Below are positions 9,138 to 18,995 of a DNA stretch of 64,000 bases, piece after piece. The notes beneath the pieces are model-generated. The model did not search any database, was not told the DNA's origin, and saw only the letters and a program-made list of their open reading frames with translations. Within the stretch, counting starts at the first letter, position 1. Every line of letters begins with the position of its first letter. Origin of the DNA: Mycobacterium sp. 852002-51057_SCH5723018. GTDB taxonomy: Bacteria; Actinomycetota; Actinomycetes; Mycobacteriales; Mycobacteriaceae. Position numbers and translations under genes: made by a program. Where the stretch lies: the NCBI RefSeq assembly GCF_001667035.1, contig NZ_LZIR01000070.1:275873-339872 (forward strand), in the 5' to 3' direction.

Positions 9138-9745
9138 CCGGCTTGGTTGGCCCGCACCACCCACACGGCGCGCCGGCCGTCCGGGCGCTGGTCAATGCTC
9201 ACGGCGTCGAAGCCCGCTGAGCGGCACTGCGCCGCGAAGGACTCGGCCTGCGGTTCGGTCCAACCGTGGCTCGCCAGCCCCGTGGCCCCGGGCTGCACCC
9301 GGCGCTCCATGACCAGCAGCCGTCCCGACGGGGCCAGCACACGGCGTAGCTCGGCCAGCCCGGCCGGGACATCCTTCCAGTGGTGCACCGTCCTCAGCGA
9401 CCACACGACGGTCGCCCAACCGTCCGAGACCGGCAGCGCTTCGGCGCCGCCCTGCGACCAGCTGACGTTTGCATCACGCGTTGCGGCGCGGGCGAGGCGC
9501 AGCATCATCGGAGCCGGATCCACACCGACGGCCCGCGCGCCGCGCCGAGCGGCGGCCCGCACCGCATTGCCTGGGCCACAACCGATGTCGACGACGCGGT
9601 CGGCGTCCGTCACCGAGACCAGGTCGACGGCGAGGGCCGCGTAACGCCGCCCCATCACGAGCATGGCGAGGGCGGTCAGCAGACCGAACGGGCCGGAAAA
9701 ACCCGCGTGGTCGGCGTGATGGTTGACGATGGGCGAATCGGTCAT
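9128..9745 (-). CDS. Class I SAM-dependent methyltransferase, MerR-linked
   Basis: A 205-residue methyltransferase of the UbiE/Methyltransf_11 type. Motif I is RVVDIGCGPGNAVR (about residues 48-61), followed by VGVDPAPMM, the motif WATVVWSLRTVHHWKD and LAPSGRLLVMERR. The substrate cannot be read from sequence. The start is ATG 9745: it falls 8 bases after a mer-type -10 element, so the transcript is probably leaderless; longer frames would run through the promoter. Its stop overlaps the speE stop region, convergently. It is divergent from a MerR regulator with only 47 bases between the starts, which makes it the likely target of that regulator. In M. tuberculosis vapBC41 occupies this position. 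Confidence 0.85.
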   Translation of the reverse strand: MTDSPIVNHHADHAGFSGPFGLLTALAMLVMGRRYAALAVDLVSVTDADRVVDIGCGPGNAVRAAARRGARAVGVDPAPMMLRLARAATRDANVSWSQGGAEALPVSDGWATVVWSLRTVHHWKDVPAGLAELRRVLAPSGRLLVMERRVQPGATGLASHGWTEPQAESFAAQCRSAGFDAVSIDQRPDGRRAVWVVRANQAGYS

Positions 9746-9753
9746 CGCTTTAT

Positions 9754-9784
9754 ACCTTGCAGCCTCAAGCTGGGTTGAAGTCAA
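9754..9784 (-). promoter_or_regulatory. MerR-type promoter/operator for the methyltransferase
   Basis: On the minus strand, TTGACT (-35) and CAAGGT (-10) are separated by 19 bases, the long spacer typical of MerR-controlled promoters. The imperfect dyad CTTCAAC-N4-CTTGAGG (9763-9780) lies within the spacer and touches the -35 element, close in form to a SoxR-like operator. Transcription would begin about at the methyltransferase ATG. This is inference from spacing and symmetry; no binding data exist for it here. Confidence 0.65.
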
Positions 9785-9792
9785 ATGGCGGC

Positions 9793-10215
9793 ATGACGCT
9801 GATCCCGATCGGGCAGGCGGCGGCCCAACTTGGGCTGAGCACCTCGGCGCTGCGGTACTACGACGAGCGCGGGTTGGTGTCGCCGGTGCGGCGGCGCGGC
9901 CGGCGCATGTACGGACCGGACGAGCTGCGCCGGCTGGCCTTCATCAAGATCGCCCAACACTTGGGCTTACCGCTGCAGACCGCCGCCGCCGTGCTCGACA
10001 ACCCCGCGCGGACATGGCGCCCGATTGTGGCGGAGCAGATCGCCGCGTTGGGCCGCGTCATCGAGCAGGCGCAGCAAGCCCAGTCGTTTCTGACGCACGC
10101 GCTGCGGTGCCCCGCCGATCACCCGGCACGGCAGTGCCCCAACATGACTGCGGCACTCGACAGTCTCATCGGTGGAACGACGATCGACGAGTTGGCCGCT
10201 CACTCCTCGATCTGA
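9793..10215 (+). CDS. MerR family transcriptional regulator
   Basis: A 140-residue MerR protein: winged helix-turn-helix at residues 4-70 ([20 protein letters not shown], then [11 protein letters not shown]), followed by the dimer helix and a short C-terminal effector region with [10 protein letters not shown]. That Cys-x8-Cys pair lies where metal or redox ligands are found in other MerR proteins (CueR has Cys-x7-Cys), but identity of the signal is unknown. ATG 9793 gives the normal N-terminus; a frame from 9757 would include extra residues over the operator. It is divergent from the methyltransferase gene and overlaps the yebC stop convergently by 16 bases. Confidence 0.88.
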   Translation: MTLIPIGQAAAQLGLSTSALRYYDERGLVSPVRRRGRRMYGPDELRRLAFIKIAQHLGLPLQTAAAVLDNPARTWRPIVAEQIAALGRVIEQAQQAQSFLTHALRCPADHPARQCPNMTAALDSLIGGTTIDELAAHSSI

Positions 10216-10952
10216 GCCAGGATCTCGTCGGGGATGTCGGCGTTGGTGTAGACGTCCTGGACGTCGTCGCTGTCCTCAAGGGCGTCAACGAGTTTCATGA
10301 CCTTCGCGGCACCGTCGGCGTCGAGCGGGACCGTCACCGACGGCTGGAATCCCGCATCGGCGGAGTCGTAGTCGATGCCGGCGTCCTGCAACGCGGTCCG
10401 CACCGCGACCAGGTCGGTCGGCTCGGTGATGACCTCGAAGCTGTCGCCGAGGTCGCTGACGTCCTCGGCGCCGGCGTCGAGCACGGCGGCCAGCACGTCG
10501 TCCTCGGTGAGGCCGTTCTTTTCCAGGGTGATCACGCCCTTGCGGCTGAACAGGTAGGCCACCGACCCGGGGTCGGCCATGGTGCCGCCGTTGCGGGTCA
10601 TCGCCACCCGCACCTCGCTGGCGGCGCGGTTGCGGTTGTCGGTCAGGCACTCGACCAGCACCGCCACCCCGTTGGGCGCGTAGCCCTCGTAGGTGATGGT
10701 TTGCCAGTCGGCGCCCCCGGCCTCCTCGCCGGCGCCGCGCTTGCGCGCCTTTTCGATGTTGTCGTTGGGCACCGAGCTCTTCTTGGCCTTCTGGATGGCG
10801 TCGTAGAGGGTGGGGTTGCCCGCGGGGTCACCGCCGCCGACGCGGGCCGCGACCTCGATGTTCTTGATCAACCGGGCGAACATCTTGCCGCGGCGCGCGT
10901 CGATGACGGCCTTCTTGTGCTTGGTGGTGGCCCACTTGGAATGGCCGCTCAT
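10200..10952 (-). CDS. YebC/PmpR family DNA-binding regulatory protein
   Basis: A 250-residue YebC protein with the hallmark start [20 protein letters not shown], then [16 protein letters not shown] and [19 protein letters not shown]. Homologue of Rv2603c. YebC proteins act as transcription regulators in some bacteria and have been linked to translation of proline stretches in others; which applies here is open. The start ATG 10952 is fixed by the conserved N-terminus; the frame remains open further upstream without family sequence. Confidence 0.95.
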   Translation of the reverse strand: MSGHSKWATTKHKKAVIDARRGKMFARLIKNIEVAARVGGGDPAGNPTLYDAIQKAKKSSVPNDNIEKARKRGAGEEAGGADWQTITYEGYAPNGVAVLVECLTDNRNRAASEVRVAMTRNGGTMADPGSVAYLFSRKGVITLEKNGLTEDDVLAAVLDAGAEDVSDLGDSFEVITEPTDLVAVRTALQDAGIDYDSADAGFQPSVTVPLDADGAAKVMKLVDALEDSDDVQDVYTNADIPDEILAQIEE

Positions 10953-11035
10953 CGGTGTGTAGTACCTCTTCTGTTGCCTGAAAGTTCGCCAGACGAGTCT
11001 ACGTGGCCGCCCAGTGTGGGCCCCACGCTCGGCGG

Positions 11036-11632
11036 TTAGCCGGCCCCGTTGACCATGTCCACGAACATGTGGTGGATGCGGCGGTCGCCGGTCATCTCGG
11101 GGTGAAACGCCGTCGCCAGCACCGGGCCCTGACGCACCGCCACGATGTGCCCCGCCGCGCGGGCCAGCACCCGCACGCCGTCCCCGGCCCGCTCCACCCA
11201 CGGCGCCCGGATGAACACCGCGCGCACCGGCCCGTCCAGACCCAGGAACGGAATGTCACCCTCAAACGAATCGACCTGGCGCCCAAAAGCGTTGCGCCGC
11301 ACGGTCATATCGATCGCACGCAGGGGCAGCGCCTGGCGCCCGCGCGCGCCGGCGTCGAGGATCTCGCTGGCCAGCAGGATCATGCCGGCGCACGCGCCGT
11401 AGGCCGGCAGCCCCTCGGCCAGCCGCCCCCGCAACGGCTCGAGCAGCTCGAAGTCGAGCAGCAGGTGGCTCATGGTGGTGGACTCGCCGCCGGGAAGGAC
11501 CAGCCCGTCCACCGCCTCCAGCTCGCCGCGGCGGCGAACCGGCATCGACTCGGCCCCGGCCTCGCGCAGCGCGGCCAGGTGCTCGCGGGTGTCGCCTTGC
11601 AGCGCCAGGACGCCGATCCGCGGCGCACTCAC
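11036..11632 (-). CDS. pdxT: Pyridoxal 5'-phosphate synthase glutaminase subunit PdxT
   Basis: PdxT releases ammonia from glutamine for the PdxS lyase in the DXP-independent PLP pathway. The 198-residue protein has the class I-like glutaminase signature: [11 protein letters not shown] (oxyanion strand), [10 protein letters not shown] (nucleophile Cys) and the terminal His/Glu pair in [11 protein letters not shown]. Start is GTG 11632, overlapping the tesB stop as GTGA; length agrees with the M. tuberculosis protein. Same strand and order as tesB and pdxS. Confidence 0.95.
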   Translation of the reverse strand: MSAPRIGVLALQGDTREHLAALREAGAESMPVRRRGELEAVDGLVLPGGESTTMSHLLLDFELLEPLRGRLAEGLPAYGACAGMILLASEILDAGARGRQALPLRAIDMTVRRNAFGRQVDSFEGDIPFLGLDGPVRAVFIRAPWVERAGDGVRVLARAAGHIVAVRQGPVLATAFHPEMTGDRRIHHMFVDMVNGAG

Positions 11633-12474
11633 TGTTCGGGGACCCGAAAATCGCGTTTGAAGCGGGTCAGGCCCTCCTGCATGACGGCCGCGACCATCTC
11701 GCCGGACTGGGTGAAGATCTTGCCCTGACAAAGCGAGCGACCGCCGCTGGCCGACGGCGACGACTGGTCGTAGAGCAGCCACTCGTCGGCCCGGAAGGCC
11801 CGCATGAACCACATCGCGTGGTCCAGCGACGCCACCTGCAGATGCTGACGCACGTCGAGGTGGGTGACCTGCGCCGACCCGAGCAGGGTGAGGTCGCTCA
11901 TGTAGGCCAGCGCGCAGATGTGCAGCACCGGGTCGTCGGGCAGCGGATCGCGGTGGCGAAACCACACCTGCTGCTGGGAGGCCTTGCCGGGCAGTAGCTG
12001 CAGTTTCTCGCGCGGCACGATGCAGACGTCCCACTCCTCGAACTGCTTGAACCCCGCGTCGTCGAACACCTTGATCGAGTTCAGGCCCGGCAGCCCGTCG
12101 GGTGGCGGCGCGGCGGGCATGACGTCCTGGTGGTGGATGCCTTCTTGGTCGGTCTGGAAGGAGGCCCCCATGCTGAAGATGATCTCCCCGTGCTGGATGG
12201 CGTTGACGCGCCGCGTGGCAAACGAGCCGCCGTCGCGGGTGCGCTCGACGATGAAGACGGTGCGCTCGTTGGCGTCGCCGGGTCGCAGGAAGTAGCCGTG
12301 CAGCGAGTGCACCTGGTAGCGCGGGTCGACGGTGCGCACGGCCGACACCAGCGACTGGCCGGCGACATGCCCGCCGAAGGTGCGCTGCAGAAACCCCGAT
12401 TCCGGGCTGAACACGCTCCCGCGGTAGATGTTGACCTCGAGTTGCTCGAGATCAAGGATCTCTTCGATCGCCAC
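11629..12474 (-). CDS. tesB2: Acyl-CoA thioesterase II (TesB-like)
   Basis: A double hot-dog acyl-CoA thioesterase of 281 residues hydrolysing acyl-CoA to free acid and CoA. Features: [36 protein letters not shown] and, in the C-terminal repeat, [12 protein letters not shown], which contains the catalytic Asp region. GTG 12474 gives the same length as Rv2605c; the frame extends 13 codons further up. It lies between pdxS and pdxT and overlaps pdxT by 4 bases, although its chemistry is not part of PLP synthesis. Confidence 0.9.
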   Translation of the reverse strand: MAIEEILDLEQLEVNIYRGSVFSPESGFLQRTFGGHVAGQSLVSAVRTVDPRYQVHSLHGYFLRPGDANERTVFIVERTRDGGSFATRRVNAIQHGEIIFSMGASFQTDQEGIHHQDVMPAAPPPDGLPGLNSIKVFDDAGFKQFEEWDVCIVPREKLQLLPGKASQQQVWFRHRDPLPDDPVLHICALAYMSDLTLLGSAQVTHLDVRQHLQVASLDHAMWFMRAFRADEWLLYDQSSPSASGGRSLCQGKIFTQSGEMVAAVMQEGLTRFKRDFRVPEQ

Positions 12475-12516
12475 GCTATGACTGTCTGCTCTTCGCGCGA
12501 GCGCCCATCGCAATTT

Positions 12517-13425
12517 CTACCAGCCGCGTTCGGCCAGCCGATGGGGCTGCGCGATCTGCTCGACGTTGATGCCGACCATCGGCTCGCCCAGGCCGCGCGA
12601 CACCTTGGCCAGCACATCGGGGTCGTCGTAGAACGTGGTGGCCTTGACGATCGCGGCGGCGCGGTGCTCGGGGGCGCCGGACTTGAAGATGCCCGAGCCC
12701 ACGAAGACGCCCTCGGCGCCGAGCTGCATCATCATCGCCGCGTCGGCGGGGGTGGCGATGCCGCCGGCGGTGAACAGCGTGACCGGCAGCTTGCCGGCGC
12801 GGGCCACTTCCACGACGAGCTCGTAGGGCGCCTGCAATTCCTTTGCGGCAACGTACAATTCGTCCTCGGACAGCGACGTCAGCCGGCGGATCTCGCCGCC
12901 GATGGCCCGCATGTGCGTGGTGGCGTTGGAGACGTCGCCGGTGCCGGCCTCGCCCTTGGAGCGGATCATGGCCGCGCCCTCGCTGATGCGCCGCAGCGCC
13001 TCGCCCAGGTTGGTCGCCCCGCACACGAACGGCACGGTGAACTTCCACTTGTCGATGTGGTGGGTGTAGTCGGCGGGAGTGAGCACCTCGGACTCGTCGA
13101 CGTAGTCCACGCCCAGGCTCTGCAGGATCTGCGCCTCGACGAAGTGCCCGATGCGGGCCTTGGCCATCACCGGGATGGTCACCGCGGCGATGATGGCCTC
13201 GATCATGTCGGGGTCGCTCATCCGCGACACCCCGCCCTGGGCGCGGATGTCGGCCGGCACCCGTTCCAGCGCCATCACCGCGACGGCGCCGGCGCCCTCG
13301 GCGATGGGGGCCTGCTCGGGGGTGACGACGTCCATGATGACGCCACCCTTGAGCATCTCGGCCATTCCGCGCTTTACCCGCGCGGTTCCCGTCACTGCCT
13401 GGCTCGACTGTCCGGCGCTGTCCAC
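12517..13425 (-). CDS. pdxS: Pyridoxal 5'-phosphate synthase lyase subunit PdxS
   Basis: PdxS condenses ribose 5-phosphate, glyceraldehyde 3-phosphate and ammonia to PLP. The 302-residue TIM-barrel protein contains [15 protein letters not shown], the first active-site Lys in [12 protein letters not shown], and the second in [15 protein letters not shown]. The phosphate loop is [13 protein letters not shown]. Start GTG 13425 has GGAGGAG 4 bases upstream. The pdxH oxidase gene that neighbours it in M. tuberculosis (Rv2607) is absent from this interval. Confidence 0.97.
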   Translation of the reverse strand: MDSAGQSSQAVTGTARVKRGMAEMLKGGVIMDVVTPEQAPIAEGAGAVAVMALERVPADIRAQGGVSRMSDPDMIEAIIAAVTIPVMAKARIGHFVEAQILQSLGVDYVDESEVLTPADYTHHIDKWKFTVPFVCGATNLGEALRRISEGAAMIRSKGEAGTGDVSNATTHMRAIGGEIRRLTSLSEDELYVAAKELQAPYELVVEVARAGKLPVTLFTAGGIATPADAAMMMQLGAEGVFVGSGIFKSGAPEHRAAAIVKATTFYDDPDVLAKVSRGLGEPMVGINVEQIAQPHRLAERGW

Positions 13426-13521
13426 TACTCTCCTCCACCCGGTAATTCGGCCACCAGTCTAGTGGTGTCCAACAAGCCGGTTTTCCGGCCTAAGATCCTG
13501 GTGGATCGAAGAAACCTTGCG

Positions 13522-15249
13522 ATGAAATTCGCCGTGTTGCCACCGGAAACGAATTCGGCGCGCATGTTCGCCGGTGCGGGCCGCGGCCCGATGCTGGCAG
13601 CGGCGGCGGCCTGGGAGGGGCTGGCCGAGGAGTTGGACGCCGCGGCCGCCTCATTCGCGGGCGTGGTCGGCGAGGTGGCCGGCGAGGCGTGGCTTGGCCC
13701 GGCGGCGCTGGCGATGATGCTCAGAACCGGCCCGTATGTGGCGTGGTTGAGCGCGGCGGCGGCCCAGGACCCCCAGGCGGCGGCCCAGGCCCGGCTGGCG
13801 ACGAGCGCCTTCGAAGCTGCGCTGGCGACCACGGTGCGCCCGATTGTGGTGGACGCCAACAGGATTCAGATCATGTCGCTGGTCGGATCCAACCTGCTCG
13901 GCCAGAACGCCCCGGCGATCGCGGCTGCCGAAGCCGAATACGAGCGGATGTGGGCCCAGGACGTGGCCGCGTTGTCTGGCTACTACGCCGGCGCCGCGGC
14001 GGCGACCGCGCAGCTCGCGCTGTGGCAGGACTTGAAGATCCAGCTACCGGGATTCAGCGTGGACCTGACGACCGGGACCTTCAATGTGGGCGCCGGAAAC
14101 GTCGGGGTCGACAACGTCGGCAGCGGAAACATCGGCAACGGAAACATCGGCTTCGCGAACCTCGGCAACGGAAACTTCGGCTTCGGCAACATCGGCAACG
14201 CGAACTTCGGCATCGGCAACACCGGTGACGGAATCATCGGCGTCGGGCTCCCCGGTAGCGGCAACGTGGGCGTCCTGTCCATCGGCGAAAACCCGGTCGG
14301 TTCCGGCGGACCGGGCGTGACGGCGTTGCTCATGGGCGGCACCGGGTTCAGCCCGCTGCCCCGGCCCGACTTCGTGGGCACCGCCGAGCAGTTCATCACT
14401 CCGACCCATCCCAGCTACCTCCCGCAGTTCCTGGTGACGCCCGAGAAGCTTTTTCCCTTCACCGGGCCGACCAGCCTGACCTTTGACACGTCCGTGGCCG
14501 ACGGGATGAAGAACCTGAACAGCGCGATCACGGCGCAGCTGGCCGCGGGAAACCACACCATCGTGTTCGGCGTCTCGCAAAGCGCGGTGGTGGCCACCCT
14601 GGAAATGCGCTACCTGCAATCGCTCCCGGCCGACGTGCGTCCGGGACCCGACGAGCTGTCCTTTGTGCTGATCGGCAATCCCGACCGGCCCGACGGCGGC
14701 TTCTTCGCGCGTTTTCCCGGTTTGTCCATACCTTGGCTGGGTTTCACGAGTTACGGCGCGACCCCGACCAACGCCTACCCCACCATCGATTACGCCGTCC
14801 AATACGACGGTGTGGCCGACTTTCCGCAGTTCCCGATCGACCTCCTCGCCGACGCCAACGCCCTCGCCGGCTTCTTCTTCGTGCACCCCTCGTATGACTT
14901 GCTGACACCCACCCAGATCGCGTCCGGGGTGGTGCAGCCGGTGTCACCGTCGGACACCCTGACCAGCTACCGGCTCATTCCCAGCCAGAACCTGCCGCTG
15001 CTGCAACCGCTGCGCGCCATCCCCTTGGTGGGAAACCCGCTGGCCGACCTGGCGCAACCCGACCTACGGGTGCTCGTCGAGCTCGGCTACGACCGCGCCG
15101 CCTACCAGGACCTGCCCACGCCGTTCGGCCTGTTTCCTCACGTCGATCCGGCCGTGCTCGCCGCCGAGCTGCAGCAGGGGGCCGTGCAGGGTATCGACGC
15201 CGCACTGGCCGATGTGGGGTTGCCGCCGTTCGCTCAGCGGATCGGCTGA
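13522..15249 (+). CDS. PPE family protein, MPTR-type with C-terminal PE-PPE hydrolase domain (PPE42-like)
   Basis: A 575-residue PPE protein, probably exported by a type VII (ESX) system. Residues 1-175 are the PPE domain with [11 protein letters not shown] and the WLG turn in [10 protein letters not shown]. Residues about 187-255 are NxGxGNxG repeats ([20 protein letters not shown]) of the MPTR type. Residues about 285-575 form a PE-PPE domain with the serine-hydrolase nucleophile motif [15 protein letters not shown] (GxSxS). ATG 13522 is fixed by the family start MKFAVLPPE; the frame is open much further up by chance. Location between pdxS and the Nudix gene matches PPE42 (Rv2608). Stops overlap convergently with the Nudix gene. 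Confidence 0.92.
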   Translation: MKFAVLPPETNSARMFAGAGRGPMLAAAAAWEGLAEELDAAAASFAGVVGEVAGEAWLGPAALAMMLRTGPYVAWLSAAAAQDPQAAAQARLATSAFEAALATTVRPIVVDANRIQIMSLVGSNLLGQNAPAIAAAEAEYERMWAQDVAALSGYYAGAAAATAQLALWQDLKIQLPGFSVDLTTGTFNVGAGNVGVDNVGSGNIGNGNIGFANLGNGNFGFGNIGNANFGIGNTGDGIIGVGLPGSGNVGVLSIGENPVGSGGPGVTALLMGGTGFSPLPRPDFVGTAEQFITPTHPSYLPQFLVTPEKLFPFTGPTSLTFDTSVADGMKNLNSAITAQLAAGNHTIVFGVSQSAVVATLEMRYLQSLPADVRPGPDELSFVLIGNPDRPDGGFFARFPGLSIPWLGFTSYGATPTNAYPTIDYAVQYDGVADFPQFPIDLLADANALAGFFFVHPSYDLLTPTQIASGVVQPVSPSDTLTSYRLIPSQNLPLLQPLRAIPLVGNPLADLAQPDLRVLVELGYDRAAYQDLPTPFGLFPHVDPAVLAAELQQGAVQGIDAALADVGLPPFAQRIG

Positions 15250-16271
15250 GGCGCGCCTTGGCTGGGGGCGCCGTCGGCCAGCCGGTCGGCCACGGGCAAC
15301 AGCTCACCCAGCTGCAGCGGGTACACCTGCTCGCCGGCCGCGGTCAGCGCGGCGATGTCGTTGGCGTCACACCAGCGGGCGCCGTGGATGTAGCGGCGCT
15401 CCAACTCCGTCCGTCCCGCGACGGACGGCTCGAACCGGCGGATGCGGTGAACCAGGTAGAACTCCTCGCTGTCGACGAGCGAGCCGTTGAACTCGAAGAC
15501 CTCGTCGCGCCGCCAGATGGGCCCGACGAAGTCGGCCGGGTCGACGCGCAGGCCGGTTTCTTCGGCGAGCTCCCGCGCGGCGGCCACCGCCAACCGCTCG
15601 CCTTGCCGCACCTCGCCGCCCACGGTGATCCACCAGCGTGGCGCGTCACCGCCGGTGATCGCCGGATCCGAGCCGCACAACAAGAGCACCGCGCCGGTTT
15701 CGTCGAGCAGCACCACCCGCGCCGAGGTGCGATGGCGGGGCACGCCCGGACCGCTCAAGCCGCCGTGCGCCAGCGCGTGCGGCCGCTCGACGATCTCGAA
15801 ATAGCTTGGCAGCGCGGCGGTCCCGCCGAGCCGGAAGGCGCGCACCAGGGGGCGCTCGGCCAGTGCGAGGGTGTCGCGGACGGCGTCGTTGTGAAACCGG
15901 CGGGCCAGCACCACCCGCGCCTCGGCGTCGGCCAGCTCGGCGACCAGACCCGCCGGCAGCGACGCCGGGTCGACCACGGCCAGCGCGGCCGACAGCTCGT
16001 TTTCCGCGTTCTCGCGCGCGCGCCGGGGCGCGTTCTCGGCCGCGTCGGCCAGCGCCGCCAACCGACGGCCCTCGGGCGAATTGCCATAGGCATCGATCGC
16101 GACGGCGCGCGCGACCACCGCGCGCCGCGCCAGCGCGCCGTCCAGCGCCTGCCACGACAGGTCGTAGCGGACGTGCAGCCGGTCCAGCCGGTTGGCCGTC
16201 CGATACGCCCACGCGCCGGCCAGGGCGACCAGCGCCACCAGGACCAGGACGGCGACGATCAGCCACGTCAT
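15234..16271 (-). CDS. Membrane-anchored Nudix hydrolase (Rv2609c-like)
   Basis: A 345-residue protein: one N-terminal membrane helix (residues 2-22), a coiled region rich in Ala, Arg and Glu, and a Nudix domain from about residue 185. The Nudix box [20 protein letters not shown] followed by ETGLRV matches G-x5-E-x7-REUxEExGU. Nudix enzymes cleave nucleoside diphosphate-linked compounds; the substrate is unknown. ATG 16271 overlaps the pimA stop in TGATG, making it the last gene of the PIM operon. Confidence 0.9.
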   Translation of the reverse strand: MTWLIVAVLVLVALVALAGAWAYRTANRLDRLHVRYDLSWQALDGALARRAVVARAVAIDAYGNSPEGRRLAALADAAENAPRRARENAENELSAALAVVDPASLPAGLVAELADAEARVVLARRFHNDAVRDTLALAERPLVRAFRLGGTAALPSYFEIVERPHALAHGGLSGPGVPRHRTSARVVLLDETGAVLLLCGSDPAITGGDAPRWWITVGGEVRQGERLAVAAARELAEETGLRVDPADFVGPIWRRDEVFEFNGSLVDSEEFYLVHRIRRFEPSVAGRTELERRYIHGARWCDANDIAALTAAGEQVYPLQLGELLPVADRLADGAPSQGAPQPIR

Positions 16272-17395
16272 CAGCTGGCCACCTGCACCTTGGTTCCCGA
16301 CCCGGCGACCGTCTCGTACACCCGCATGATCTGGCTGGCCACCACCGGCCAGTCGTAGCGGTGCACCGCCACCGAGCCGGCCGCCACATAGCGTTCGCGC
16401 AAAGCGTCGTCGTCGAGCACCGCGACCAGCGCGTCGGCCAGCGCGGCGCCGTCCTCGACCGGCACCAGCCGCCCGCACTCGCCGTCGCGCAGCACGCGCC
16501 GGAAGGCGTCCAGATCGCTGGCCACCACCGGGGTGCCGGCGGCCATCGCCTCCACCAGCACGATGCCGAAACTCTCGCCGCCGGTGTTGGGCGCGCAGTA
16601 GACGTCGGCGCTGCGCATCGCCGACGCCTTACCGGCGTCGTCCACCTGGCCCAGAAAACGCATGTGCTTCGCCAATTCGCGTGCCTGCCCGCGCAATTCG
16701 GCCTCGTCACCGCGGCCGACGACGAGCAGCTGCACGTCCGCGCAGTGCTGCACCACCCGCGGCAGCGCGTCGAGCAGCACCGACATGCCCTTGCGGGGCT
16801 CGCCGTAGCGGCCCAGGAACAGCACCGTCTTGCCCGGCCGCGGATAGCCGTCCAGCCGCGGCGCCGCGGCGAAGGATTCGACGTCGACGCCGTTGGGGAT
16901 CTCCACCGCGTCGGTCCCGAGCGCCTCCATCTGCCAGCGCCGGGCCAGGTCGGACACCGCGATCCGGCCGACGATCTTCTCGTGCATCGGCCGCAGGATG
17001 CCCTGAAACACCGTCAGGGTCAGCGATTTGGTGGTCGACGTGTGAAACGTCGCCACGATCGGCCCCTCGGCGATGTTCAGGGCCAGCATCGAGAGGCTGG
17101 GCGCGTTGGGCTCGTGCAGGTGCAGCACGTCGAAATCGCCGTCGGCGAGCCACTTTTTGACCTTGCGGTGGGTGGCCGGGCCGAACCGCAGCCGGGCCAC
17201 CGACCCGTTGTAGGGAATGGGGACGGCCTTGCCCGCGGAGACGACGTAGTCGGGCAGCGACGCGTGCGGCGAGACGGGCGCGAGGACGCTGACCTCGTGC
17301 CCGCGGGCCCGCATCACCTCGGCCAGTTGCAGGACGTGCGACTGCACCCCGCCGGGGACGTCGAACGAGTACGGGCACACCATCCCGATCCGCAT
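16271..17395 (-). CDS. pimA: Phosphatidyl-myo-inositol mannosyltransferase PimA
   Basis: PimA transfers the first mannose from GDP-mannose to phosphatidylinositol at the inner face of the membrane. The 374-residue GT-B protein starts MRIGMVCPYSFDVPGGVQSH, which includes the N-terminal glycine loop. HLHEPNAPSLSML and TFHTSTTKS follow, and the C-terminal GESFGIVLVEAMAAGTPVVA holds the conserved E-x7-E motif. Start ATG 17395 overlaps the acyltransferase stop in TGATG. The gene lies between the PIM acyltransferase and Nudix genes as in M. tuberculosis. Confidence 0.96.
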   Translation of the reverse strand: MRIGMVCPYSFDVPGGVQSHVLQLAEVMRARGHEVSVLAPVSPHASLPDYVVSAGKAVPIPYNGSVARLRFGPATHRKVKKWLADGDFDVLHLHEPNAPSLSMLALNIAEGPIVATFHTSTTKSLTLTVFQGILRPMHEKIVGRIAVSDLARRWQMEALGTDAVEIPNGVDVESFAAAPRLDGYPRPGKTVLFLGRYGEPRKGMSVLLDALPRVVQHCADVQLLVVGRGDEAELRGQARELAKHMRFLGQVDDAGKASAMRSADVYCAPNTGGESFGIVLVEAMAAGTPVVASDLDAFRRVLRDGECGRLVPVEDGAALADALVAVLDDDALRERYVAAGSVAVHRYDWPVVASQIMRVYETVAGSGTKVQVAS

Positions 17396-18366
17396 CACGG
17401 TTCCTCGAGCCGGGCCAGTCTGATCCGCCTTTCAGTGGACAGGTCGGCCAGCCATTGCGGCTGCATCATGTGCCAGTCCTCGGGGCGGCCGGCGATGTTC
17501 TCGGCGAACCGGTCGGCCAGCGCCTGGGTGATGGCACGGACGTCGCCGCTGCTGCAGTCCAGGGCGGGCTGCATGTGCACACCCCACCCCTCTCCTTCGA
17601 ACCAGCAGTGCGACGGCAGCAGGGCCGCCCCGGTCGCGATCGCGAGCTTGGCCGGTCCGGCCGGCATCCGGGTGGGCTCACCGAAGAAGTCCACCTCGAC
17701 ACCACTGCGGGTCAGGTCGCGCTCGGCCATCAGGCACACCACCCGGTTGGCGCGCAGCCGGTCGCACAGCACCTCGAAGGGCGGTCGTTCGCCGCCGGAC
17801 AGGGGCAGGACCTCGAAGCCGAGGCCTTCCCGGTAGGCGATGAAGCGCCGGTACAGCGATTCGGGTTTGAGGCGCTCGGCGACGGTGGTGAAGGTGCCGC
17901 GCGTCTGCGCCAGCCACACCCCGGCCATGTCCCAGTTGCCGCTGTGCGGCAATGCGCACACCGCCCCGCGGCCCGCGGCCAGCGCCGCATCGAGGTTGTC
18001 CTGCCCCAGTACCGAGTCATCGAGTTGGTGGGCCAGCGCGGCCAGGTTCATCGTCGGCAGCCGGAACGCCTCGCGCCAGTAGCGACCGTATGAGGCCAGG
18101 CTGGCGCGCATCAGCGAGTCCGGCACCTCGTCGGGCGCCACCCCGATGACGCGGGCCAGGTTCTTGCGCAGCTGGGCAGGGCCGCCGCGGCGGGCCGCGT
18201 AGCGCGCTCCGGCGTCAAATGCGTTGCGGGCGGCGAATTCCGGTAGGGCGCGCACTGCCATCCAGCCCGCGGCGTACCCCCAGTCGGTCGCGTTCTCGGT
18301 GACGAGCCGGCGCGCCAGGCGCCGCGGCGCCCCGATCGCGTACAGGCCAGGCCGGGTGGGGATCAC
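17395..18366 (-). CDS. PIM acyltransferase PatA (lauroyl acyltransferase family)
   Basis: Homologue of Rv2611c/PatA, which acylates the mannose on the 2-position of PIM using palmitoyl-CoA. The 323-residue protein has the acyltransferase H-x4-D motif in ALPHSGNWDMAG and the conserved stretches TVAERLKPESLYRRF, LSGGERPPFEVL and VCLMAERDLTRSGVEVDFFG. Start GTG 18366 overlaps the pgsA stop as GTGA. It belongs to the coupled operon thrS-HIT-pgsA-patA-pimA-Nudix. Confidence 0.94.
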   Translation of the reverse strand: MIPTRPGLYAIGAPRRLARRLVTENATDWGYAAGWMAVRALPEFAARNAFDAGARYAARRGGPAQLRKNLARVIGVAPDEVPDSLMRASLASYGRYWREAFRLPTMNLAALAHQLDDSVLGQDNLDAALAAGRGAVCALPHSGNWDMAGVWLAQTRGTFTTVAERLKPESLYRRFIAYREGLGFEVLPLSGGERPPFEVLCDRLRANRVVCLMAERDLTRSGVEVDFFGEPTRMPAGPAKLAIATGAALLPSHCWFEGEGWGVHMQPALDCSSGDVRAITQALADRFAENIAGRPEDWHMMQPQWLADLSTERRIRLARLEEP

Positions 18367-18995
18367 GACATCGGCTCCGTCGCGCCGGGCGACGTCCGCA
18401 CCGTGTGCAGCCGCTGCGCGCAGGTGACCACGCTGGCCACCGCCAGCAGCCACATCGCCGCTGGCAGCGCCGGCGGCCAGGGGACGAACGGAAAGTCCGA
18501 TACGCCGGCGCCGACGAGCACGATGATAAGTCGCTCCGGCCGTTCGATGATGCCGCCGTCACCGCGCAGCCCACTGGCCTCCGCCCGGGCCTTGACGTAG
18601 GAGATCACCTGCGACGTGACCAGGCAGATCAGGGTGGCCACCGCCAGCAGCTTGTCGTGCAGGCCGAAGACGATCCACCACAGCAACCCGCAGAACACCG
18701 CGCCGTCGCTGACCCGGTCGCACGTCGCGTCCAGCACCGCGCCGAATCGGGTGCCGCCGCCGCGTTCCCGGGCCATCGCGCCGTCGAGCATGTCGAAGAG
18801 CACGAAGAACCAGACCACACACGCACCCGCGAACAGCTTGCCCATCGGGAACAGGGTCAGCGCCCCCGCCACCGCCACGATCGTGCCCAGGATGGTGACG
18901 ACGTCCGGTGTCAACCCGATCCGCAGCGCTGCCCTGGCGGTCGGGATAGTGAGCCGGGCGAACGCCGCCCGCGACAGGAACGGCACCTTACTCAT
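18363..18995 (-). CDS. pgsA1: Phosphatidylinositol (phosphate) synthase PgsA1
   Basis: Makes phosphatidylinositol phosphate from CDP-diacylglycerol and inositol phosphate, the lipid precursor of PIM, LM and LAM. The 210-residue membrane protein carries the CDP-alcohol phosphatidyltransferase signature D-G-x2-A-R-x8-G-x3-D-x3-D in MLDGAMARERGGGTRFGAVL followed by DATCDR. About six membrane helices follow the amphipathic start [18 protein letters not shown] 18995 overlaps the HIT gene stop (ATGA). Confidence 0.95.
   Translation of the reverse strand: MSKVPFLSRAAFARLTIPTARAALRIGLTPDVVTILGTIVAVAGALTLFPMGKLFAGACVVWFFVLFDMLDGAMARERGGGTRFGAVLDATCDRVSDGAVFCGLLWWIVFGLHDKLLAVATLICLVTSQVISYVKARAEASGLRGDGGIIERPERLIIVLVGAGVSDFPFVPWPPALPAAMWLLAVASVVTCAQRLHTVRTSPGATEPMS

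Noticed and set aside
12130..13521. Upstream extension of the PPE frame
   Set aside because: It is antisense to tesB2 and pdxS; the PPE family start is at 13522.
14090..14270. Repeating NxGxGNxG codons that could suggest a CRISPR or tandem repeat
   Set aside because: They are protein repeats inside a PPE gene, in frame and of variable sequence; there are no spacers.
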